60,924 nt of DNA from Bacillota bacterium (GTDB lineage Bacteria > Bacillota > Sulfobacillia > Sulfobacillales > Sulfobacillaceae), in the NCBI GenBank assembly GCA_021799435.1, contig JAJZAN010000009.1, forward strand, positions 1-60,924, given 5' to 3'. The position numbers were made by a program, and so were the translations under genes. The number at the start of each line of letters is the position of its first letter. Within the stretch, counting starts at the first letter, position 1. The notes below the pieces were generated by a model. It did not search any database, had not been told where the DNA came from, and worked only from the letters and a program-made list of their open reading frames with translations. Positions 16,415 through 24,072 of this stretch are shown piece by piece.

Positions 16415-18475
16415 ATGCCAACTAGGACCTTTGTCAGTGGCGACCGTTCACGAAGGCCAGTGGACCCCGTTTTGACTCCGGCTAGAATGAACATGCGCCA
16501 GGTGGCGTATACCCTCCCGGTGGCTGTTGTCATGGCCCTGCTCACGGCGCTTCTCTATAGCCTCTTGGCAGTGGCGCCACGGTTCGAGCGCATCCCCGTC
16601 CCGCCCAGACCAAATTATTTGGTGGGCGTCGTGGAAGCCGATCAGGAGCTGGCCCAGGCGAAGTCGCTGGGCATTGGCTGGACACGGGTACCCCTGCCAT
16701 GGCCATCGGTCGAGCCGTCCAACGGTGACTGGAACTTTCACTACAAGTACCACAACCGGAAGCTGCTCGGACTAGCCGCCCACGGCATCGTCCCGGTCGG
16801 GGTCGTGACAGGCGTTCCCGCCTGGGCATCCACTATTCCCTCCCAAGCGCCGCATGGGGTGCCGCAAGGGCTCTCGCTGCCGCTGAATAATCCCAAAAAC
16901 TACTGGGGCCAATACATGTACAACCTGGCCCTGCACTACGCCGGCCTCATCAACACTTGGATTATCGGCAACGAAATTACGGTACCTAAAGGCCCCTTGC
17001 ATAGCTTCGATGGTACTCCCATGCAGATGGCAGAAATGATTCGGGTGGCGTATTACGCCATAAAAGCCGCCAATCCCGCCGCGTCCATTCTCCCGCCAGC
17101 CGACCCGTACTGGTATGACAGGGGTCGCACCACCGATGCCCTGCTGACGGATCTGGCGAGCCTACCCGGCGCAAAGCAGAACCACGACTTCATTGACGGG
17201 CTCGATTTAAACCTGTACAACACGCTGCAGTGGAATGGCTCGGTGTTCGGCTACTACCACCGCATCCTAAAAGAACATGGGCTGGGAACACTGCCCGTGT
17301 GGCTTTCGGAGACCAATGCGGCAACCAACGCCCCCATGGATCGTGGCATTACTCGGAGCGAGCAGGCCGACTTTCTGATTGAGAATCTGGCCGACAGTTT
17401 AGCCTACGCCCCCCATGTGGAAGTGTACGAAATGCGGACCAATCCGCGCGGACGTGTCAACTACGGCTTAGTATCGGTGAACGGGTCAACCAGCCCGGCC
17501 TATACGGCGGTGGAGACAATTACGCACGCACTGACGGGTACCCGGTTTTTGTCCAAGTCCGTGCTGCCCGTAGAGTGGAAGGCCGTATCGCAGCCGGCGG
17601 TTGTTACCTTTGGCGGCGTGCGGCGACTAGTCCAAGTGGTGTGGGACCAAGGCTTCCAACCCACCACCGTCAAGCTTAAGGCCTATGCCGGAACCGCTTC
17701 CGTCATTAGCGCCGATGGTGTGGCGCATTCTGTTGCGGAGAAGAGCGGCGACTTCACGCTGTCGTTAGCACCCGCACGCCTTCACAGCGCAAAAGCGACC
17801 TTCAACGCCCCCGTGGGAGGACCGCCGCTGATTGTCGTGCAGACGGTGAAGCCAGGCCAAGCGGGCACACCCATCACCCCCCCGGAGAATAGCCCCTCAG
17901 AATTCACCGCGCCGGTGACGAATGTGACGGGTGCACCGCTCAGGGCGACCCAGGGCAGGGAAACCGCTGTCATTCATCCCAGCCAATCGACCGTCACCAT
18001 TACCTACGATGGCCGCTCCGTGACGGTGGGTGGTTGGGGAACTGGATCTGGCCAGCTTTTGGGTCCCTCGGGGGTGGCCATTGGGTTGGACGGCATCGTC
18101 TATGTGTCCAACAGCGGCGCCAATGATGTGGTGGCGTACAGTCCCAGCGGTCACGTGGTGGCCGAGTGGGGCGGCTATGGCGCGGGACCGGACCAGTTCA
18201 ACGGACCCTCCAGTATTGCGGTGAACTCCGTCGGCGACGTCTATGTCGCGGATACGCTAAACCAGCGCATCGAAGAATTCTCGCCCATGGGGCAGTATTT
18301 GGCGTCAGGTTCGGCGACCTGGCCGACCCGAGTCACCATTAACAGCTTCGGCGTCATCGCCTACACGGATTTGATGGCGGAAGGGTACTGGAGAAGAACT
18401 CCGACTCCTGAATACGCCCTTCTGGCGCTCGCACACCGTCATTACAAAGGCACACGATTTGAGTATCTCATCTAA
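16415..18475 (+). CDS. Membrane-anchored glycoside-hydrolase-like protein with NHL-repeat tail
   Basis: A 686-residue protein. The start follows AGGGAAGCGTCCCT. A single transmembrane helix (about 30-53) anchors it with the bulk outside. Residues 65-400 resemble the TIM barrel of clan GH-A glycosidases (GH5/GH39-like): GIGWTRVPLPW, an acid/base candidate in IIGNE (Glu187) and a nucleophile candidate in LSETN (Glu299). A beta domain follows, and after about residue 545 come NHL-type repeats (GPSGVAIGLDGIVYVSNSG, GPSSIAVNSVGDVYVADTL). The substrate is unknown; an envelope or exopolysaccharide role is inferred. Confidence 0.78.
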   Translation: MPTRTFVSGDRSRRPVDPVLTPARMNMRQVAYTLPVAVVMALLTALLYSLLAVAPRFERIPVPPRPNYLVGVVEADQELAQAKSLGIGWTRVPLPWPSVEPSNGDWNFHYKYHNRKLLGLAAHGIVPVGVVTGVPAWASTIPSQAPHGVPQGLSLPLNNPKNYWGQYMYNLALHYAGLINTWIIGNEITVPKGPLHSFDGTPMQMAEMIRVAYYAIKAANPAASILPPADPYWYDRGRTTDALLTDLASLPGAKQNHDFIDGLDLNLYNTLQWNGSVFGYYHRILKEHGLGTLPVWLSETNAATNAPMDRGITRSEQADFLIENLADSLAYAPHVEVYEMRTNPRGRVNYGLVSVNGSTSPAYTAVETITHALTGTRFLSKSVLPVEWKAVSQPAVVTFGGVRRLVQVVWDQGFQPTTVKLKAYAGTASVISADGVAHSVAEKSGDFTLSLAPARLHSAKATFNAPVGGPPLIVVQTVKPGQAGTPITPPENSPSEFTAPVTNVTGAPLRATQGRETAVIHPSQSTVTITYDGRSVTVGGWGTGSGQLLGPSGVAIGLDGIVYVSNSGANDVVAYSPSGHVVAEWGGYGAGPDQFNGPSSIAVNSVGDVYVADTLNQRIEEFSPMGQYLASGSATWPTRVTINSFGVIAYTDLMAEGYWRRTPTPEYALLALAHRHYKGTRFEYLI

Positions 18476-18778
18476 CTCAAATTGGCTTAAGCGATAACAC
18501 CGCCCAATTGGGGATCGCATCTTTCCCATCGGCCGCGGCCGTCCATCCCCCGTCCTACCCAGCAAATGCTCATCCATAGTCTCCCATGCGACGCCACGAC
18601 AGGGCTGCCCGTAGGTCCTTATCCGCCAAAGAATCATGCGCTTCTTCCGATCACATTGAGATAACCGGACTTTCCTTTGGACGCCTCGCTGCACCCATCC
18701 CCCGCTGGGTTGCCCCTCCCAAAATGTGGGAATCCTAACAACTACTACGGCTTAGGAGCACAAGGGAGGAGAACTTCA
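18476..18778. other. Intergenic region, no gene seen
   Basis: About 300 bases between the glycosidase-like gene and the small GTG-started gene. I see no coding pattern, RNA gene or terminator that I can support. Confidence 0.5.
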
Positions 18779-18973
18779 GTGACTGACATTGGGAGGTCGG
18801 GAAGTCAACGTGGGTATCAAAGGGCGACCGATCGTTATGTGGGATATACCCAGGGATACAAAGATGGTCGAGCCCTTGGAGTCAGGGACCACATCATAAT
18901 TGGAGTTACAGGCATCATGTTTCTTGGCAACATGGCGTCAGTCGGCATACGGCAAACAGACAGAAGGCCATAA
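18779..18973 (+). CDS. Small 64-residue protein, function unknown
   Basis: A GTG start 7 bases after a strong AGGGAGGAG opens a 64-residue protein beginning MTDIGRSGSQRGYQ. A Tyr/Gly-rich section (DRYVGYTQGYKDGRALG) resembles the YxxGYxxG pattern of some spore and coat-associated small proteins, and a short hydrophobic stretch follows (HIIIGVTGIMFLG). A strong intrinsic terminator 50 bases after the stop supports a real transcription unit. No family is recognised; the coat-protein comparison is speculative. Confidence 0.6.
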   Translation: MTDIGRSGSQRGYQRATDRYVGYTQGYKDGRALGVRDHIIIGVTGIMFLGNMASVGIRQTDRRP

Positions 18974-19023
18974 ACATCGACGAATACGCACGAGAGAACG
19001 CGGAATAGCGTACGGCATCGAGG

Positions 19024-19055
19024 AATCGGCCTCTCCATTATAGGGGCCGATTTTT
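19024..19055 (+). terminator. Rho-independent terminator
   Basis: An 11-bp stem (AATCGGCCTCT / AGGGGCCGATT, one G-T pair) with a 7-base loop, followed by TTTTT. It lies downstream of the 64-residue ORF and before the opposing tRNA-Thr gene. Confidence 0.9.
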
Positions 19056-19110
19056 ATGCGAAATCTCGGGTTTGGTAAACACAAATCGGAACGGGCAACG
19101 CCTGATATAG

Positions 19111-19186
19111 TGGAGCTGGCGATGGGACTCGAACCCGCAACCTGCTGATTACAAATCAGCTGCTCTACCGATTGAGCTACGCCAGC
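19111..19186 (-). tRNA. tRNA-Thr (anticodon TGT)
   Basis: The minus strand folds as a tRNA: acceptor GCTGGCG/CGCCAGC, D-arm GCTC...GAGC, anticodon stem GCTGA/TCAGC with loop TTTGTAA (anticodon TGT, Thr), T-loop TTCGAGT, and encoded CCA. The T-stem (GCGGG/CCCAT) has one C.A mismatch and one G.T pair, slightly unusual but compatible with function. Confidence 0.95.
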
Positions 19187-19246
19187 ATTCCATCTGCAGA
19201 ACAGTATTATAGCACGGACGGCCGCTGTCTCTCAATCCCCACGCTG

Positions 19247-19275
19247 TTGACAAGCTTTAGCATGCTAATTATTAT
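19247..19275 (+). promoter_or_regulatory. Sigma-A promoter with palindromic MarR operator in the spacer
   Basis: TTGACA (19247-19252), a 17-base spacer and TATTAT (19270-19275) form a near-consensus promoter for the marR-ABC operon. The spacer contains the perfect 12-bp palindrome TTAGCATGCTAA (19258-19269), placed where a bound MarR dimer would block RNA polymerase. Autoregulation is inferred. Confidence 0.85.
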
Positions 19276-19301
19276 CCATAGTATAACCAAACCTTTAGGA
19301 G

Positions 19302-19793
19302 ATGCTATGTATTTTGTCGAAACAGCATCCGACAACTGACGAGGCCTTGCAAAAACTTATCGAAATACAAGAAAGTGCTGCGGCGTTATTTTTAGAACGA
19401 CGCGCCGACCGCGATCCCGGCCAGCCAACCCGGATGCAAACCTTCGTTTTGCGCACGATCTCAGAACGGGGACCGTTCTCCGTGTCGGAGCTCGCGGAAA
19501 TCCTGAACGTGTCCATCCCCACGGCCAGCCAATTGGTCAATACCATGACCGAGCATAGATGGCTTTTGACCGTAGTCTCTCCTCAGGACCGACGGCGGCA
19601 TGAGGTGCACCTCACGGAATATGGTGCCCAATTGTTGCGCGAACGCTTCGAAAAACGTCTAGCTCGTGTCCGCCGTATGCTCGACCAACTCAGCCCAGAG
19701 GAGCGCGGCACGCTGGTTTCGATATTAGACAAGGTGGTAAAGGTGTGGACGTCAACAGACGACAGTGAAGGGAGTTCCACAAATGGCCATTGA
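19302..19793 (+). CDS. MarR-family transcriptional regulator
   Basis: A 163-residue winged-helix regulator: recognition region FSVSELAEILNVSIPTASQL, then the wing DRRRHEVHLTEYG, flanked by dimerisation helices. The ATG at 19302 touches AGGAG directly, so a TTG at 19314 (12 bases after AGGAG) may be the real start, giving MSKQHPTTDE. The gene overlaps the ABC ATPase gene by 11 bases. It most likely represses the operon through the palindrome at 19258-19269 and is released by the exporter's substrate. Confidence 0.9.
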   Translation: MLCILSKQHPTTDEALQKLIEIQESAAALFLERRADRDPGQPTRMQTFVLRTISERGPFSVSELAEILNVSIPTASQLVNTMTEHRWLLTVVSPQDRRRHEVHLTEYGAQLLRERFEKRLARVRRMLDQLSPEERGTLVSILDKVVKVWTSTDDSEGSSTNGH

Positions 19794-20544
19794 ACGTGCT
19801 GACACCTCGGCACTCATTCAAGTCAAAGATTTGTCCCGCACTTATGGCGAAGGACCAGCCACGGTCCATGCCTTGCGGGGGATTAATTTAGACATCCAAA
19901 AAGGTGAAATGGTGGCCCTCATGGGTCCATCGGGCAGCGGCAAATCCACTCTCATGAACGTGTTGGGTTTGTTCGACCGGGCGACCAGCGGCACCTACAC
20001 TTTGGGCAGCCAAGATATGACCCGGCTCACCGGCCGACAGCAGGCCAACCTGCGAGGACGCCGCATCGCCTTTGTGTTTCAAGGCATTCATCTGCTGCCG
20101 CGATTGACCGCCCTCGCCAACGTCGAACTGCCCATGTCCTATGCCCGCATGTCGTCTGCCCAACGAAAAGACGCGGCTTTAAAAGCGTTGCAACTGCTCG
20201 GCGTAGACCATTTGAAGGATCGCTATCCCAGCCAAATGTCGGGAGGCCAAGCTCAACGTGTCGCCATCGCCCGTGCCATCGCTCCTGGTCCCGACCTCCT
20301 GTTGGCCGACGAGCCCACTGGGGCATTGGACCGCAAGTCCGGCACATTGGTTCTGGAAGCATTTCAATCGCTGCACCAAGAAACGGGCGTAACCATTGTT
20401 ATCGTCACGCACGACCCCTATGTGGCTCAACATGCAGAGCGCATCATCGCCTTGGAAGACGGTCACGTGCTTAGCGACACGCGGGTCGAGGACCGGCTCA
20501 TCGCCCACCATGAGGACGAGCCGTCGAAGGGAGAACAATCGTGA
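19783..20544 (+). CDS. ABC transporter ATPase, MacB/LolD type
   Basis: A 253-residue nucleotide-binding subunit. Walker A is GPSGSGKST, the Q-loop follows FVFQGIHLLPRLTALANVELP, the signature is MSGGQAQR, Walker B LLLADEP and the H-loop THD. The EPTGALDRKSG stretch is typical of MacB/LolD/FtsE-type ATPases. The start follows GAAGGGAG. It is coupled to the marR gene before it and the permease gene after it (overlap GTGA). It likely powers export of an antimicrobial or envelope compound. Confidence 0.95.
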   Translation: MAIERADTSALIQVKDLSRTYGEGPATVHALRGINLDIQKGEMVALMGPSGSGKSTLMNVLGLFDRATSGTYTLGSQDMTRLTGRQQANLRGRRIAFVFQGIHLLPRLTALANVELPMSYARMSSAQRKDAALKALQLLGVDHLKDRYPSQMSGGQAQRVAIARAIAPGPDLLLADEPTGALDRKSGTLVLEAFQSLHQETGVTIVIVTHDPYVAQHAERIIALEDGHVLSDTRVEDRLIAHHEDEPSKGEQS

Positions 20545-21740
20545 ACACCTTTGCCATTGCCTGGGACTCCATCTGGCACCACCGCACCCGAAGCTTCTTG
20601 ACCGCCCTCGGTATTATCATCGGCGTGTTTGCTGTTGTGACGCTAACCTCACTCGGCGGCGGAGTCCAAAAATTCGTGAATCAAAAGTTTGCGGGAATCG
20701 GCGCTAATCTCATCACGGTCGCCCCGGCTTTACCCACAGCGCATTCCCATAGCCACCGTCACTCCCGCCCCGTCGGAAATGGCCCTTCGTTCCAGGCGGT
20801 GCCCAGCACGTTGACTGCCCAGGACGTGAGTGCCCTCAATCACAGCGGCACGAATGCACTCCGTAAAGCCGCGGGGGTTGTCACCGTCCCCATGTTGATT
20901 GCCAAGGGCTCGACCAGCAGCTCCGCGGGCGTCATGGGAGTCTCGTACCCATATTACGGGATGCAGCGCATGACCGTTAAAGCCGGAAGCCTGCGAGGCT
21001 CCGGCGTAGTACTGGGCGACTCGGTGGCTCACGACCTCTTCGGCAAGTCCCCGGCGCTAAATCAAGACGTGACCATCGGCACCCAAACGTACAAAGTGAC
21101 TGGTGTGCTGAAGTCGCTCTCCGGCGCACCGGGATCGGACCCCAACAACACCGCCTACTTGCCGCTTCACACGGCGATGACGCTCTCTCATCAAACGACG
21201 GTATCGGAGATTATCTTGGCAGCCGCGTCAGCCCAAGACGTCAACCAAGCGGTCGGCATCGCCAACCGCATTCTGGCGAAGAGCCACCCGAGCCATAATT
21301 ATCGGATTATCACCTCCCAGGAGATTTTGAAAACAGTGACCAGCACGACCTCGGTGATTACCGACTTCCTGGCTGGGATTGCTGGCATCTCTTTACTGGT
21401 CGGCGGTATCGGCATTATGAACATCATGCTGGTGACGGTAAGCGAACGATTTCGGGAAATCGGCATTCGTAAGGCTTTGGGAGCCCGCGACGGCGACATC
21501 TTGGTGCAGTTTCTGACCGAGTCGGTGCTGTTAGCCTTGATTGGCGGTGCTGTGGGCACGGTCCTGTCAGGTCTCGCCACCCACATCGTTGGCAAGGCCG
21601 TCGGCATTCCCGCCGGATTGACCGTAAGCTCCGTGATGACAGCGGTCCTCTTCTCCATTGGTGTGGGTGCTGTCTTCGGCGTGCTCCCCGCTCTGCGGGC
21701 GGCCCGCCTGATGCCAGCTGAAGCCCTCCGCACAGAATAA
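20541..21740 (+). CDS. MacB/FtsX-type ABC transporter permease
   Basis: A 399-residue permease with the MacB topology: one N-terminal transmembrane helix, a long extracytoplasmic domain (about residues 45-270) and three C-terminal helices. The FtsX core reads GGIGIMNIMLVTVSERFREIGIRKALGA, and the end LRAARLMPAEALRTE is also typical. It forms the membrane part of the MarR-regulated exporter. A small His/Ser-rich patch (HSHSHRHSR, about residue 70) could bind metal. Confidence 0.93.
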   Translation: MNTFAIAWDSIWHHRTRSFLTALGIIIGVFAVVTLTSLGGGVQKFVNQKFAGIGANLITVAPALPTAHSHSHRHSRPVGNGPSFQAVPSTLTAQDVSALNHSGTNALRKAAGVVTVPMLIAKGSTSSSAGVMGVSYPYYGMQRMTVKAGSLRGSGVVLGDSVAHDLFGKSPALNQDVTIGTQTYKVTGVLKSLSGAPGSDPNNTAYLPLHTAMTLSHQTTVSEIILAAASAQDVNQAVGIANRILAKSHPSHNYRIITSQEILKTVTSTTSVITDFLAGIAGISLLVGGIGIMNIMLVTVSERFREIGIRKALGARDGDILVQFLTESVLLALIGGAVGTVLSGLATHIVGKAVGIPAGLTVSSVMTAVLFSIGVGAVFGVLPALRAARLMPAEALRTE

Positions 21741-21746
21741 TGAGAG

Positions 21747-21800
21747 CATGCACTCGGTGGGCCCAGGGAAGCCGTTCCCTGGGCCCACCGTCTCTGCATG
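21747..21800. terminator. Long perfect hairpin after the ABC operon
   Basis: A perfect 16-bp stem (21755-21770 with 21775-21790, GCCG loop), extended by CATGCA/TGCATG arms across a small internal loop. No T-run follows. Position suggests a terminator or mRNA 3'-end stabiliser for the marR-ABC operon. Confidence 0.55.
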
Positions 21801-21994
21801 GCACGGCGAGGTGCCATCGAGGGCTGTTGACTCACGCGCCCTCTGGATGAAAATCCCTCCTTTGGTCCTGGTCACCGATTTGGGGAAAAGAATGTTTTCC
21901 CTCATATGGGCCAGTTCCTGTCGATTGGGAAAGGATTTTCTGCGGCCGACCCCGAATAGCTCCCTGCTACAGAGTAATCAAGTGAGGGATTGTC

Positions 21995-22975
21995 ATGCTA
22001 AATCAGGCCTCATTAGGGACTAATCCGCTTGATCCGATTCAAGCCGAATTAAAAGCCATTATAGATAGTCTGGAACGCACCGTCGTGGGAAAGCGGACCA
22101 TTATGGAATACCTGGTCACGGCTGTCCTGGCAGGCGGTCACGTGTTATTGGATGATGTTCCGGGGGTGGGCAAAACCACCATCGCGAAGACATTGGCCAA
22201 TACCATGAATCTGTCCTATAAGCGGATTCAGTGCACGCCCGATCTGTTGCCGTCGGACATTACCGGCGTGACAATTTTTAACCCGGGGGTTCAGCAGTTC
22301 GAGTTTCAACCCGGGCCGATTTTTGCCCATCTGGTGTTGGCCGACGAGGTCAATCGCACATCGCCCCGTACGCAGAGCGCCTTGCTTGAGGTGATGGAAG
22401 AGGGACAGGTGACGGTCGACGGGGTAACCCACCAGGTTGAAGGACCGTTTTTGGTCATTGCCACGCAAAATCCCATCGAATACGAAGGGACCTTCCCGTT
22501 GCCGGAAAGCCAGCTCGACCGATTCCTGTTCCGCCTCACCATCGGCTATCCGTCGGTGGACGAAGAGGTACAAATTCTGACCCGCTCGGACCGGCCGCCA
22601 GCCGCGGACACTGAGCCGGTCATCTCCCGAGACCGCTTGGTGGAGCTCATGCAGGATGTCGCTGAGGTCCACGTATCCCCGGCTGTTCGCCGCTACATCG
22701 CCGAAATTGCCCATGCCACCCGTCACTCCAACCGCATCTATCTGGGCATGAGTCCCCGGTGTACGCTGGCTCTGCATCGCGCCTGCCAGTCATGGGCGCT
22801 CCTGCACAGCCGCAATTACGTGGTGCCCGACGATGTGCTCACCCTGGCGCCCCATGTTGTTGAACACCGTTTGATTCTAGCCCGCAGCGGGAGCAATCCC
22901 AGTTCTGACCTGGTGCACGAGGTCTTCCAAGCGGTCCTGAGCAGCGTGCCGATACCGGCCGCCGAAACACCATGA
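21995..22975 (+). CDS. MoxR-family AAA+ ATPase
   Basis: A 326-residue AAA+ chaperone-like ATPase. Walker A DDVPGVGKTT, Walker B LVLADEVNR, sensor 1 VIATQNPIEYEGTFPLPESQLDRF and the C-terminal lid (NYVVPDDVLTLAPHVVEHRL) are characteristic of MoxR/RavA proteins. It forms an operon with DUF58 and transglutaminase genes, overlapping the first by 4 bases (ATGA). In this widespread trio the ATPase is thought to remodel or activate membrane or secreted partners. Confidence 0.95.
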   Translation: MLNQASLGTNPLDPIQAELKAIIDSLERTVVGKRTIMEYLVTAVLAGGHVLLDDVPGVGKTTIAKTLANTMNLSYKRIQCTPDLLPSDITGVTIFNPGVQQFEFQPGPIFAHLVLADEVNRTSPRTQSALLEVMEEGQVTVDGVTHQVEGPFLVIATQNPIEYEGTFPLPESQLDRFLFRLTIGYPSVDEEVQILTRSDRPPAADTEPVISRDRLVELMQDVAEVHVSPAVRRYIAEIAHATRHSNRIYLGMSPRCTLALHRACQSWALLHSRNYVVPDDVLTLAPHVVEHRLILARSGSNPSSDLVHEVFQAVLSSVPIPAAETP

Positions 22976-24072
22976 TCCGCCTCCGCTGGCCTCCGCTTCT
23001 GGCGGTGGTGCTGGCGGTCTTGATTTTTGCCATCTATCAAGGCGGGGCACTGCCTTGGCATCTATTTGGCTTTATCGCAATCCTAGCCGCCATCGCCTCG
23101 GTGGTCAGGTTCGCTCCTTGGCACCCTGTCCGCGTGGTTCGGGATGTGGCTTCCGGCCCATATCGGGCCGGAGATTCGGTGACCGCCGCCCTCAACGTCT
23201 CCACGACAGCGCGATGGCTTTGGCCGCACCTGGTCGTCGAAGACCAGCTTCCGGCCAGCCTAAACCAAAAATCGCCGCGTTTTGTGATAAACCAGTTGTC
23301 GTCCCACGAGACGCGGCTGACCTATGAGGTCCCCAACCTGCCCCGAGGCGTCTATGCACTCGACGCGATCACCTTAACCGCGGGTGATGCCTTCGGCCTC
23401 GTTGATCGCAGTTTGGTTGTGCATGCTCCTGAAGACATTGTGGTGTGGCCCACGACTGTGTCCTTAGGCGTCAACGCCGTGTTTGGCCAGTTCGGTCAAG
23501 GTGAGCGCCGCGGGCGGCGCACGCACCACGAAGAGTCTTTCCAACTCCGCGGGGTACGTGAATACGTAACCGGTGACCGTCTCTCACGGATTCATTGGAA
23601 ATCCTCCGCGCATACCGGAAACTTCAAGGTCAAGCAGTTTGAAACGGCGACGGCGGCCGAGTTCACCATCGTGCTGGACCGCGCCAGCCACTTTGCGACG
23701 GCTGACGACTGGGAACTGGCGTTGTCAACTGTGGGCTCCGTTTTGGAGTGTGCCGCCTATGCTGACCAATCCATCGGTCTGGGTGTGGTGGACCGTCCCG
23801 ATGCGCACTTTTTGCCCGCCTCCGGCGCCGGAGCATTTCGAGAAATGATGAACTTCTTAAGCCAACTGCCCTATCAAAGCCCGGTAGAACGCGCCGTGTG
23901 GGCGCGATGGGGCGACACCCAGCTAATTGTGGTAACCAGCTCGGAGAAGATGGATGAATGGCGCAGTCAAGCCGATCTCCTCATCCCAGTGGGCGCGGAG
24001 GGACTCCAGCACTTAAGCGACCTGCCCCGGCGGCTCAGTCCGCTGACAGCCGAAGGCGGGGGACGGCGATGA
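22972..24072 (+). CDS. DUF58 membrane protein (MoxR partner)
   Basis: A 366-residue protein with two N-terminal transmembrane helices (about residues 8-45), a beta-rich domain and the DUF58 signature REYVTGDRLSRIHWKSSAHT, followed by a von Willebrand A-like fold (FTIVLDRAS). It is translationally coupled to moxR before it and to the transglutaminase gene after it (4-base overlaps). DUF58 proteins are encoded beside MoxR ATPases and are presumed direct partners. Confidence 0.92.
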   Translation: MIRLRWPPLLAVVLAVLIFAIYQGGALPWHLFGFIAILAAIASVVRFAPWHPVRVVRDVASGPYRAGDSVTAALNVSTTARWLWPHLVVEDQLPASLNQKSPRFVINQLSSHETRLTYEVPNLPRGVYALDAITLTAGDAFGLVDRSLVVHAPEDIVVWPTTVSLGVNAVFGQFGQGERRGRRTHHEESFQLRGVREYVTGDRLSRIHWKSSAHTGNFKVKQFETATAAEFTIVLDRASHFATADDWELALSTVGSVLECAAYADQSIGLGVVDRPDAHFLPASGAGAFREMMNFLSQLPYQSPVERAVWARWGDTQLIVVTSSEKMDEWRSQADLLIPVGAEGLQHLSDLPRRLSPLTAEGGGRR

